In this document: positions 1-6,245 of the stretch, in pieces
How the letters are laid out: each line of letters opens with the position of its first letter
Numbering within the stretch: position 1 is the stretch's first letter
NCBI GenBank assembly: GCA_902493615.1
Contig: CABUQK010000097.1
Span: forward strand, 1 to 7,681
Source: an uncultured Collinsella sp.
Lineage (GTDB): Bacteria > Actinomycetota > Coriobacteriia > Coriobacteriales > Coriobacteriaceae
Direction of reading: 5' to 3'
DNA: 7,681 bases
Notes under the pieces: generated by a model
What the model saw: the letters and a program-made list of their open reading frames with translations, nothing else
Told to the model about the DNA's origin: nothing
The model's database searches: none
Program-made: the position numbers and the translations under genes

Positions 1-374
1 GGAACGGGCAACTGCTGGGCGTTATACATAACGGTGCTGTCGGCCGATTTGCCCTGCGTCGCTGCAGCGAGAAATGCCGCCGTCTCGGACGGGTCGCTTG
101 CGGGGCGGGGAGCGGGCGTGGGCGCCGAAGTGGGTGCGGGCGACTGCGCAGGAGTCGGCGCAGATGCGGGCTTAGGCGCAAGTGCGGGATTGGGACTTGA
201 CGGGCGAGCCCCGCCGCCCATGAGTTCGTCGGCGGTCCACGGGCGATCATCCATCACGTCGTCAAGGCTCAGCGAAAACAGGTCGTCTTCACTCTCATCG
301 AACATGCGGTGCACATGTCCACCAATTGCCGGAATCAATCCGCGACCGGTGCATGATGCCTTGCTTAACGCCAT
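1..374 (-). CDS. Unrecognised Pro/Ala-rich protein, N-terminal part (runs off the left edge)
   Basis: I do not recognise this protein. The frame is open from an ATG at 372-374 to the window edge, giving 124 codons. An AAAGGA ribosome binding site lies 9 bases before the ATG, and a perfect TATAAT lies further upstream. Residues 1-24 are short and mildly basic with several Gly. Residues 25-50 are strongly acidic (DESEDD, then LSLDDVMDD). Residues about 54-95 form a low-complexity Pro/Ala/Ser linker with alternating AP and TP units. The visible part ends in a more ordinary stretch from about residue 97. No signal peptide or membrane segment is visible. Acidic head plus Pro/Ala linker suggests a tethered cytoplasmic domain lying further left, but that domain is not in the window. 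It has its own promoter and shares only orientation with the regulator gene behind it, so a link to the catabolic cluster is not supported. A start in another frame 10 bases upstream hits a stop after about 30 codons. Confidence 0.7.
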   Translation of the reverse strand, partial: MALSKASCTGRGLIPAIGGHVHRMFDESEDDLFSLSLDDVMDDRPWTADELMGGGARPSSPNPALAPKPASAPTPAQSPAPTSAPTPAPRPASDPSETAAFLAAATQGKSADSTVMYNAQQLPV

Positions 375-408
375 TCTGTCCCATCCTTTCGAAATACTAA
401 TGACATCG

Positions 409-437
409 ATTATATGGAACTTCCCAAGCGGCCCGGT
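409..437 (-). promoter_or_regulatory. Candidate promoter of the left-edge gene
   Basis: On the minus strand a perfect TATAAT (-10) lies at 414-409, about 35 bases before the ATG at 374. Transcription would start near 401 and give a short leader carrying the AAAGGA site. The -35 position at 17-base spacing (437-432, ACCGGG) is a poor match to TTGACA, so this rests on the -10 box and its position. The rest of the 375-497 gap shows no clear terminator for the regulator gene. Confidence 0.45.
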
Positions 438-497
438 CTTGGATTCGTGCTTTCCAGAACTCGCGCCCAAAAGGGGAGGGGCAATCCAGGCGAGTGC

Positions 498-1151
498 CTA
501 CTTGTCGCCGGCCGCCGCCTTGGCCTCATTGAGGTAGCTATAGAAGCTGTACTTGGAGATGCCAAAGAACTCGCAGGCGCGCTCGCTCGACTTGGAAATG
601 AGAAAGGCGCCGCGACGGTCGAGGTAGCCAATGGCACGAATGCGCTCGTCTTTGGTCATGAGTGCCGCGGGCTTGCCCACAAACTGCTCGCACTCGTGCA
701 GCAGGTCCTCGAGCAGGTCGCCGATGTTCTTGGTAATGGGCTCGGGCTCGGTATAGCCCGTGCCGCCGGTGCCGGTAAAGGCATCGAGCGAACGCTCAAA
801 AGCCTTCATAAGCGTAATGTCAAAGTTGATGCCCAAAATGCCGACGGGTTTGCCCTCATCGTTGCGGATAAAGATCGTCGACGATTTGAGCAGCTTACCG
901 TCGGTGGTTTTAGTGAGGTACGGCTCGCGGTCGTGTACGTCGGTGGCGCCTTCGTGCATGGACTCAAACACGATATGGCTGGGGCCGTCACCCAGTTTGC
1001 GCCCGCTGACGTGGCCGTTTTCGATCACTACGATGGAGTGGTCCACGTCCTCGGTCTCCAGATCGTGGACGACGACTTCGCAGTTGGGGCCAAATTGGAG
1101 CGCCAGACCGTGTGCGAGGCGCTTGTAAAACTCAATCTGTGCGGGGGCCAT
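498..1151 (-). CDS. YheO/DauR-type transcriptional regulator (PAS-like sensor plus C-terminal HTH)
   Basis: This 217-residue protein matches the YheO-like family in size and layout. An N-terminal PAS-like sensor domain (about residues 5-115) contains VVVHDLE near residue 27 and GKPVGILGINFDIT near 100-113, both typical of that domain. A linker of about 35 residues follows. A helix-turn-helix covers about 165-211, with MTKDERIRAIGYLDRRGAF leading into the recognition part FFGISKYSFYSYLNEAK. I chose the ATG at 1149-1151 because AGGAAGG sits 5 bases upstream. An in-frame start 25 codons earlier would add residues with no family resemblance and lacks such a site. Family members regulate amino-acid catabolism genes in some bacteria (DauR and D-arginine). 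The ligand here is unknown. The gene is divergent from dpaL across a 277-base gap, so a role as local regulator of the catabolic genes and of itself is likely but inferred. It takes the place held by the sigma-54 regulator YgeV in E. coli. Confidence 0.88.
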   Translation of the reverse strand: MAPAQIEFYKRLAHGLALQFGPNCEVVVHDLETEDVDHSIVVIENGHVSGRKLGDGPSHIVFESMHEGATDVHDREPYLTKTTDGKLLKSSTIFIRNDEGKPVGILGINFDITLMKAFERSLDAFTGTGGTGYTEPEPITKNIGDLLEDLLHECEQFVGKPAALMTKDERIRAIGYLDRRGAFLISKSSERACEFFGISKYSFYSYLNEAKAAAGDK

Positions 1152-1428
1152 GGGTACCTTCCTAAAAATTAGTTTGGGCTCACTGTGCCATAAACCACAC
1201 ATGACCGCAAACAAATCCATCAACAAGGCAATTCATGACCGTTCGGCGGCGAAAAAGTACCGATTACGGCAACAAACAATTCGTTAGATATACCAATCAA
1301 AAAGTGTGATAGAACATTACTAACAAACTTTTTGTTTGGCATCCACATAAAAGTTCAGTCGTGTGAATGGGATCGGGCTGAAACGCGTATGCGGGGGCCG
1401 GCAAGAGAGGACTTAAGGAGTTCACCGT
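1152..1428. promoter_or_regulatory. Divergent regulatory region between the regulator and dpaL
   Basis: This gap must hold the promoters of both divergent genes. It is clearly more A/T-rich than the flanking genes. CAAACAA occurs at 1208-1214 and 1273-1279, and CAAAC occurs again at 1324-1328 within a perfect inverted repeat. On the minus strand TGGTATATC (about 1294-1286) resembles an extended -10 box for the regulator gene. No -35/-10 pair with good spacing stands out for dpaL, which may mean its promoter depends on an activator. The AAGGAG ribosome binding site of dpaL is at 1415-1420. A lone TGTGA near 1306 has no partner half-site, so no CRP-type site is claimed. Confidence 0.5.
1324..1338. 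repeat. Small perfect inverted repeat, candidate operator
   Basis: CAAAC, five T, then GTTTG form a perfect 5-base inverted repeat with a 5-base centre, about 90 bases before the dpaL start. Its CAAAC arm echoes the CAAACAA motifs at 1208 and 1273 in the same gap. It could be the binding site of the divergent regulator. It is short, and in A/T-rich DNA such a repeat can occur by chance. Confidence 0.3.
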
Positions 1429-2643
1429 ATGGCCGATAAGATCCAGTGGGCGGGCAACACGATGCCCAAGAGCGATGACAAGCACTTGGGAATCATGAGC
1501 CTCGACCACGTGAAGAAGGCCCGTGCCTTCCACCAGTCGTTCCCTCAATATACCGTCACTCCGCTTGCCCGTCTGGACGGTCAGGCTGCGCGCCTGGGCC
1601 TGTCCAACCTGTGCGTTAAGGACGAGAGCTATCGCTTTGGCCTCAACGCCTTTAAGGTCCTGGGCGGCTCGTTTGCCATGGCCAACTATATTGCCGATGA
1701 GACCGGCAAGGACGTTGCCGACTGCACCTTCGATTACCTGACCTCCGATCAACTTGCCAAGGACTTTGGCCAGGCCACCTTCTTTACCGCCACCGACGGC
1801 AACCATGGCCGCGGCGTGGCATGGGCTGCCAACAAGCTGGGCCAGAAGGCCGTCGTTCACATGCCCAAGGGTTCCACTAAGCCCCGCTTCGATAACATCG
1901 CCGCCGAGGGCGCAACGGTGACCATCGAAGAGGTCAACTACGACGAGTGCGTGCGCATGGCCGCTGCCGAGGCCGACGCCTGCGAGCGCGGCGTCATCGT
2001 TCAGGACACCGCCTGGGAGGGCTACGAGAAGATCCCGTCCTGGATCATGGAGGGTTACGGCACCATGGCTTCCGAGGCTGCCGAGCAGCTGCGCGAGATG
2101 GCCATCAACCGCCCGACGCACGTGTTTGTCCAGGCTGGCGTGGGTTCGCTCGCCGGCGCCGTGGTGGGCTACTTCACCAACCTGTATCCCGATAACCCGC
2201 CCACCTTCGTCGTGGCTGAGTGCGCGCCTGCCGCCTGTCTGTACAAGGGCGCTGCCGCCGGCGACGGCGATCCGCGCATCGTGGACGGCGACATGCCCTC
2301 CATCATGGCCGGTCTGTGCTGCGGCGAGCCCAACATTCTGGGCTGGGATATCCTGCGCAACCACGTCACCGCCTTCGTGTCCTGCCCCGACTGGGTCACC
2401 GCTCGCGGCATGCGCACCCTGGGCGCTCCCGAGAAGGGCGACCCGCGCGTCATCTCCGGCGAGTCCGGCGCTGTGACCACCGGCCTGGTCGAGACCCTCA
2501 TGCTCGATCCCGAGTACGCCGAGCTCAAGGAACTCATCGGCCTGGACAAGACGAGCTCCGTGCTCTGCTTCTCCACCGAGGGCGACACCGATCCCGACCA
2601 GTATCGCCGCATTGTTTGGGAAGGCGAATATCCCACTTGCTAA
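1429..2643 (+). CDS. dpaL: Diaminopropionate ammonia-lyase (PLP enzyme, YgeX type)
   Basis: This enzyme cleaves 2,3-diaminopropionate to pyruvate and two ammonia in the cytoplasm, using pyridoxal phosphate. The 404-residue length is normal for the family. The cofactor lysine is K76 in GLNAFKVLGGSFA. D123 in ATDGNHGRG and D193 in VQDT match the aspartates used in catalysis by the E. coli enzyme. The loop QAGVGSLAG (235-243) is the usual phosphate-binding loop of fold-type II PLP enzymes. C265 and the C297-C298 pair lie where the E. coli enzyme, as I recall it, has a disulfide, so that link is possible here. The start is the ATG 8 bases after AAGGAG at 1415-1420. It is the first gene of the plus-strand run, 74 bases before the YgeY-like gene. 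Within the cluster it supplies the last step, turning the C3 diamine skeleton into central metabolism and ammonia. Threonine dehydratase-like relatives are excluded by the full-length match to dpaL features. Confidence 0.95.
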   Translation: MADKIQWAGNTMPKSDDKHLGIMSLDHVKKARAFHQSFPQYTVTPLARLDGQAARLGLSNLCVKDESYRFGLNAFKVLGGSFAMANYIADETGKDVADCTFDYLTSDQLAKDFGQATFFTATDGNHGRGVAWAANKLGQKAVVHMPKGSTKPRFDNIAAEGATVTIEEVNYDECVRMAAAEADACERGVIVQDTAWEGYEKIPSWIMEGYGTMASEAAEQLREMAINRPTHVFVQAGVGSLAGAVVGYFTNLYPDNPPTFVVAECAPAACLYKGAAAGDGDPRIVDGDMPSIMAGLCCGEPNILGWDILRNHVTAFVSCPDWVTARGMRTLGAPEKGDPRVISGESGAVTTGLVETLMLDPEYAELKELIGLDKTSSVLCFSTEGDTDPDQYRRIVWEGEYPTC

Positions 2644-2650
2644 TCGTTGG

Positions 2651-2677
2651 GGCGGAGTAAATAGGTATCGCTCCGCC
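2651..2677 (+). other. Intergenic hairpin between dpaL and ygeY
   Basis: GGCGGAG (2651-2657) and CTCCGCC (2671-2677) can form a perfect 7-base stem with a 13-base loop, 8 bases after the dpaL stop. No run of T follows, so it is not a standard terminator. It more likely protects the upstream mRNA or modulates read-through into the next gene. Confidence 0.45.
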
Positions 2678-2717
2678 ACCTCACAGGTAGATTCCTTCGT
2701 TTGAAAGGTTATGAACA

Positions 2718-4067
2718 ATGGCTAAAGAACTCGATTTCGACGCTATCAAGGCTGCTGCTGAGTCCCATCGTGCTGATATGACTCGCTTCCTGCGCGCTAT
2801 GATCTCCCATCCCTCTGAGTCTTGCGAGGAGGGTGAGGTTGTCGCCTGCATCAAGGCCGAGATGGAGAACCTTGGCTATGACGAGGTCAAGGTCGATGGC
2901 CTGGGCAACGTCATGGGCTTTATGGGCGACACCGTCGGCATCGGCAACATCGAGAACTGGGATGCCGATCCCTATGAGGGCTACGAGACCGACGAGATCA
3001 TCTACGGCCGCGGCGGCTCCGACCAGGAGGGCGGCATGGCTTCTGCTACCTACGCTGCCAAGATGATGAAGGACATGGGCCTCATCCCCGAGGGCTACAA
3101 GATCATGGTCGTCGGCACCGTCCAGGAAGAGGACTGCGACGGCATGTGCTGGCAGTACATCTACAACAAGGATGGCATTAAGCCCGAGTTCGTCATTTCC
3201 ACCGAACCCACCGACGGCGGCATCTATCGCGGTCACCGCGGCCGCATGGAGATCCGCGTCGACGTTCACGGTACCTCCTGCCACGGCTCCGCTCCCGACC
3301 GCGGCGACAACGCCATCTACAAGATGGCCGACATCATCGCCGACGTCCGCGCCCTCAACAACAACGGCTGCGACGAGTCGACCGACATCAAGGGTCTCGT
3401 CAAGATGCTCGACCCCAAGTACAATCCCGAGCACTTCGAGGATGCCCGCTTCCTGGGCCGCGGCACCTGCACCGTCAGCCAGATCTTCTACACCAGCCCC
3501 AGCCGCTGCGCCGTGGCCGACTCCTGCGCCATCTCCATCGACCGTCGTATGACCGCCGGTGAGACCTGGGAGTCCTGCCTGGACGAGATCCGCAACCTGC
3601 CGGCAGCCAAGAAGTACGGTGACGACGTGAAGGTCTCCATGTACATGTACGACCGTCCGTCCTGGACCGGCGAGGTCTACGAGACCGAGGCTTACTTCCC
3701 CACGTGGATCAACAAGGAGACCGCTCCGCACGTCAAGGCCCTCGTCGACGCCCACAAGGCCATGTTTGGTGACGAGCGCATCGGCTGCGAGCCCAGCATG
3801 GACAAGCGCACCGGTCGCCCGCTGTGCGACAAGTGGACCTTCTCCACGAACTGCGTCTCCATCCAGGGCCGCTACGGCATCCCCTGCGTGGGCTTTGGCC
3901 CGGGTGCCGAGTCTCAGGCTCACGCTCCCAACGAGGTCACCTACAAGGACGACCTGGTCACCGCTGCCGCCATGTATGTGGCTGCCCTGAACCTCTACGA
4001 TCCGAGCCAGGCCGATGGCGACGCCACCGTGTTCCGCGCCGGTCTGACCAACAACAAGATCGACTAG
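2718..4067 (+). CDS. ygeY: YgeY-type M20 metallohydrolase with the HxD zinc-ligand segment missing
   Basis: M20 family enzymes are dinuclear zinc amidohydrolases that cleave peptide, acyl-amino-acid or carbamoyl-type bonds. YgeY is the branch found beside dpaL, and its exact substrate is not settled by sequence. Seen here: HPSES near 31-35, GRGGSDQEGG with metal-bridging D102, VQEED with the general-base and ligand pair E137/E138, STEPT with ligand E163, the dimer-domain VHGTSCHGSAP with H189, and the final ligand H402 in QAHAPNE. The first ligand, His of the family HxDTV motif, is absent. The text reads GNVMGFMGDTVGIGN, so D71-T-V-G follows G70 directly. About a dozen residues that should end in H-x are gone, with frame kept. 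At 449 residues it is nevertheless longer than the roughly 400 I expect, with extra Cys-containing stretches near 212-245 and 352-372. The start is the ATG 9 bases after GAAAGG; an ATG 7 bases earlier is followed at once by a stop. Activity is doubtful unless the deletion is an assembly error. Confidence 0.9.
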   Translation: MAKELDFDAIKAAAESHRADMTRFLRAMISHPSESCEEGEVVACIKAEMENLGYDEVKVDGLGNVMGFMGDTVGIGNIENWDADPYEGYETDEIIYGRGGSDQEGGMASATYAAKMMKDMGLIPEGYKIMVVGTVQEEDCDGMCWQYIYNKDGIKPEFVISTEPTDGGIYRGHRGRMEIRVDVHGTSCHGSAPDRGDNAIYKMADIIADVRALNNNGCDESTDIKGLVKMLDPKYNPEHFEDARFLGRGTCTVSQIFYTSPSRCAVADSCAISIDRRMTAGETWESCLDEIRNLPAAKKYGDDVKVSMYMYDRPSWTGEVYETEAYFPTWINKETAPHVKALVDAHKAMFGDERIGCEPSMDKRTGRPLCDKWTFSTNCVSIQGRYGIPCVGFGPGAESQAHAPNEVTYKDDLVTAAAMYVAALNLYDPSQADGDATVFRAGLTNNKID

Positions 4068-4089
4068 TCCCATTCCTCGATTTTGTTGA

Positions 4090-4114
4090 GCCGGGGACAG
4101 TTTATGCCCCCGGC
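4090..4114 (+). other. Intergenic hairpin after ygeY
   Basis: GCCGGGG (4090-4096) pairs perfectly with CCCCGGC (4108-4114) around an 11-base loop, 22 bases after the ygeY stop. No T-run follows, so strong termination is not predicted. It may stabilise the upstream transcript or cause partial termination before ygeW. Confidence 0.45.
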
Positions 4115-4122
4115 GCCTCCTG

Positions 4123-4150
4123 TTGACTTGGGGCCCGCGGTCGTTATCTC
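4123..4150 (+). promoter_or_regulatory. Weak candidate promoter before ygeW
   Basis: TTGACT (4123-4128) matches 5 of 6 bases of a -35 box. At 16-base spacing the -10 position holds TATCTC (4145-4150), a weak match. If real, it would give ygeW its own start with a leader of roughly 110 bases. The 201-base gap, large for this run of genes, makes an internal promoter reasonable, but the sequence match is poor. Confidence 0.25.
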
Positions 4151-4268
4151 CCATGCTTCCTCAACGGTAGCGGGTCCTCGTCATAGCGCTCTGCATGTTC
4201 TAGCCACACGCGCATGCCGGAGCACATCTACTCATTGCGATCGTTTCACCTTTAGAAAGGACATTTAC

Positions 4269-5471
4269 ATGGACGCCAAGTTTACCGAGCTCGTCGAGCA
4301 GCTGAACGGCCTCGATTTTAAGGGTATGTACGGCAGCGACTTCCTGCACACCTGGGATAAGACCACCGATGAGCTCAAGGCTCTCTACATCGTCGCCGAC
4401 GCCCTGCGCGAGCTGCGCGAGAACAACGTCTCGTCCAAGATCTTCGACTCGGGCCTGGCCGTCTCCCTGTTCCGCGATAACTCCACCCGTACGCGCTTCT
4501 CCTTCTCTAAGGCCGCCAACCTGCTCGGCCTTGAGCTGCAGGACCTGGACGAGAAGAAGTCCCAGATCGCTCACGGCGAGACCGTCCGCGAGACCGCTAC
4601 CATGATCTCCTTCATGGCCGACGTCATCGGCATCCGCGACGACATGTACATCGGCAAGGGCGACGCCTACATGGCCGAGGTCTCCGAGTCTGTCCAGCAG
4701 GCTTACGAGGACGGCGTTCTGGATCACCGTCCCACGCTCATTTCCCTGCAGTCCGACTCCGATCACCCCACGCAGTCTTCTGCCGACATGCTCTACCTCA
4801 TCAACGAGTTTGGCGGCCTTGAGAACCTCAAGGGCAAGAAGGTTGCCGTCACCTGGGCCTATTCGCCCTCTTACGGCAAGCCGCTGTCCTGCCCGCAGTC
4901 GCTGATCAGCCTGCTGCCCCGCTTTGGCATGGACGTCACCCTGGCCCACCCCGAGGGCTACGACCTCATGCCCGAGGTCGTCGAGCGCGCCAAGGGCTAT
5001 GCCGCCGAGTCCGACACCACCTTTAAGCAGGTCAACACCATGGCCGAGGCCTTCGAGGGCGCCGACATCGTGATCCCCAAGAGCTGGGCTCCGTTTGCCG
5101 CCATGGAGAAGCGTACCAATCTGTACGCCGAGGGCGACGACGCCGGCATCGCTGCGCTCGAGAAGGAGCTGCTCGCCCAGAACGCCACCCATCAGGATTG
5201 GTGCTCCACGACCGAGCTCATGGAGAAGACTGCCAACGGCCAGGACACCATCTTTATGCACCCGCTGCCCGCCGACATCTCCGGTGTCTCCTGCGAGCAC
5301 GGCGAGGTCAACGCCGACGTCTTCGACATGCACCGCGTGGGCATGTACAAGGAGGCCAGCTACAAGCCGTACGCCATCGCAGCCATGATGTTCCTGCAAA
5401 AGGTTGCCGATCCCGCCGCTACCCTCAAGGCCCTCGACGAGCGCAACACCGCCCGTTGGCTCCAGGCCTAA
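4269..5471 (+). CDS. ygeW: YgeW-type knotted carbamoyltransferase
   Basis: The protein belongs to the aspartate/ornithine carbamoyltransferase superfamily, in the YgeW branch. The 400-residue length is typical of that branch and longer than OTCase or ATCase at about 310-335. The carbamoyl-phosphate site is visible as DNSTRTR (70-76), HPTQ (166-169) and HPLP (331-334). The loop DEKKSQIAHGET (94-105) sits where family members place second-substrate contacts. The C-terminal part shows DVFDMHRVGMYKEASYKPYA. The natural substrate of YgeW is not established by sequence; beside dpaL and ygeY it probably handles a ureido derivative of 2,3-diaminopropionate, possibly in the direction that yields carbamoyl phosphate. 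I chose the ATG at 4269 because AAAGGA lies 7 bases upstream (4256-4261). The frame stays open back to a TTG at 4083, but that extension has no family character and reads through the hairpin. A strong terminator follows the stop codon. Confidence 0.92.
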   Translation: MDAKFTELVEQLNGLDFKGMYGSDFLHTWDKTTDELKALYIVADALRELRENNVSSKIFDSGLAVSLFRDNSTRTRFSFSKAANLLGLELQDLDEKKSQIAHGETVRETATMISFMADVIGIRDDMYIGKGDAYMAEVSESVQQAYEDGVLDHRPTLISLQSDSDHPTQSSADMLYLINEFGGLENLKGKKVAVTWAYSPSYGKPLSCPQSLISLLPRFGMDVTLAHPEGYDLMPEVVERAKGYAAESDTTFKQVNTMAEAFEGADIVIPKSWAPFAAMEKRTNLYAEGDDAGIAALEKELLAQNATHQDWCSTTELMEKTANGQDTIFMHPLPADISGVSCEHGEVNADVFDMHRVGMYKEASYKPYAIAAMMFLQKVADPAATLKALDERNTARWLQA

Positions 5472-5498
5472 AGCCGGGTTGAGGTAAGCCATGTAAAG

Positions 5499-5534
5499 GG
5501 GGCGCTCTGCCAACTGGCGGGGTGCCCCTATTTT
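5499..5534 (+). terminator. Intrinsic terminator after ygeW
   Basis: A 13-pair stem (5499-5511 with 5516-5528), including three G-U pairs and closed by a 4-base AACT loop, is followed directly by TATTTT (5529-5534). The A-run at 5495-5497 before the stem faces this T-tract. It sits 28 bases after the ygeW stop and marks the end of the dpaL-ygeY-ygeW unit. The next two genes must therefore start from a promoter in 5535-5621 or depend on read-through; no convincing -35/-10 pair is visible there. Confidence 0.85.
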
Positions 5535-5621
5535 GCATCGCGGGCGTGTGGGATAAGCGCTTTCGATGTAGATGCCTGCGGCGCGAGTTATGGGTACGAT
5601 GGTTTCAGGGGAGGTATCACC

Positions 5622-6236
5622 ATGAAACTTGGATGCGTCATTATGGCTTCGGGCGAGGGCAAGCGGTTTGGCTCTAACAAGATGCTTGCCGATATCTATG
5701 GCGAGCCGCTGATTGCCCGGACCATCGATTCGGTTCCCCGGGGCTTTGACGTTGTGGTTTCGACGCGTTGGCCCGAGGTCGCTCAGATTTGCGAGGACAA
5801 GCATTGCCCGTGCGTGCTGCACGATGGCGAGCTGCGCAGCGAAAGCGTCCGTGCGGGCCTTTCGTGGGGAGTCGAACGCAACTGGAAAGGTTGCCTCTTT
5901 TTGCCGGGCGACCAGCCGCTCGTGAGTTCGGATTCTTTTGAGGCTATGGTTCGTGCATTTGACGAGCGTGGCCGCAAACATCCGGTGCGTCTTGCGTGCA
6001 ACGGTGAGCCTTCGAGCCCGGTGCTCTTTCCGGCGGAACTGTTCGATGCACTTATGTGTCTTGAGGGCAAAGACGGCGGGGGCTCGATTCTCAAAGGTCG
6101 CGTCGACGTTGCGCTGGTCGAAGCGCGTGCCTACGAGCTGTGGGACGTCGATACCGTCAAGGGACAGCGACGCATAACGGAGCATATTGCCGCCTGCTCG
6201 TATTTTGATCACGTGGCCAACTGCATCAATCAATAA
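5622..6236 (+). CDS. ygfJ: MocA/YgfJ-type molybdenum cofactor cytidylyltransferase-like protein
   Basis: This 204-residue protein is a MobA-like nucleotidyltransferase. Proteins of this branch add CMP to molybdopterin to make the cytosine-dinucleotide cofactor used by xanthine-oxidase-type hydroxylases. The nucleotide-binding signature reads MASGEGKRFGSNKML (8-22). The metal-binding aspartate is D97 in LPGDQP. Further family marks are SSPVLFP (131-137), DGGGSIL (151-157) and the C-terminal WDVDTVKGQRR (174-184). The signature begins MASG where many relatives have LAAG, a mild change. The substrate side (CTP against GTP) is inferred from similarity to YgfJ/MocA and from the neighbouring genes, not from a decisive residue. 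The start has GGGGAGG 7 bases upstream (5608-5614). The gene is first in a two-gene unit; its stop codon overlaps the ribosome binding site of hyuA, 9 bases before the next ATG. No hydroxylase that would receive the cofactor lies in this window, so it should be encoded nearby. Confidence 0.87.
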   Translation: MKLGCVIMASGEGKRFGSNKMLADIYGEPLIARTIDSVPRGFDVVVSTRWPEVAQICEDKHCPCVLHDGELRSESVRAGLSWGVERNWKGCLFLPGDQPLVSSDSFEAMVRAFDERGRKHPVRLACNGEPSSPVLFPAELFDALMCLEGKDGGGSILKGRVDVALVEARAYELWDVDTVKGQRRITEHIAACSYFDHVANCINQ

Positions 6237-6240
6237 GGAG
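6235..6240 (+). promoter_or_regulatory. Ribosome binding site of hyuA overlapping the ygfJ stop
   Basis: AAGGAG at 6235-6240 shares its first two bases with the TAA stop of ygfJ (6234-6236) and lies 5 bases before the hyuA ATG. Ribosomes ending ygfJ sit on this site, which suggests translational coupling and fixes the hyuA start. Confidence 0.75.
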
Positions 6241-6245
6241 CAATT

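Noticed and set aside
34..537. A 167-codon plus-strand open frame at the left end
   Set aside because: It is antisense to the minus-strand partial gene, which has a ribosome binding site and a TATAAT box, and it extends into the end of the regulator gene. Its Gly/Ala-rich part is the complement of the Pro/Ala linker.
1152..1226. A 25-codon longer start for the regulator
   Set aside because: The extra residues do not resemble the family N-terminus, while AGGAAGG sits 5 bases before the internal ATG at 1151.
1304..1320. A CRP-like site (TGTGA half) before dpaL
   Set aside because: The matching TCACA half is absent at the right spacing, so only a half-site is present.
1297..2718. A 473-codon minus-strand open frame opposite dpaL
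   Set aside because: It is a shadow of dpaL by position and composition; dpaL has every catalytic residue and a good ribosome binding site.
2718..4067. Calling the YgeY-like gene a pseudogene
   Set aside because: The frame is complete, with good start and stop signals, and all other catalytic residues are kept. A missing internal segment alone does not prove a dead gene, so it is kept as a CDS with the defect noted.
2709..4154. A 481-codon minus-strand open frame opposite ygeY
   Set aside because: Its low-complexity Gly/Val/Asp/His/Leu composition mirrors the codons of ygeY, and it has no recognisable domain.
4083..4268. In-frame N-terminal extension of ygeW from a TTG
   Set aside because: The extension has no family resemblance, reads through the 4090-4114 hairpin, and lacks a ribosome binding site. 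AAAGGA 7 bases before the ATG at 4269 marks the real start.
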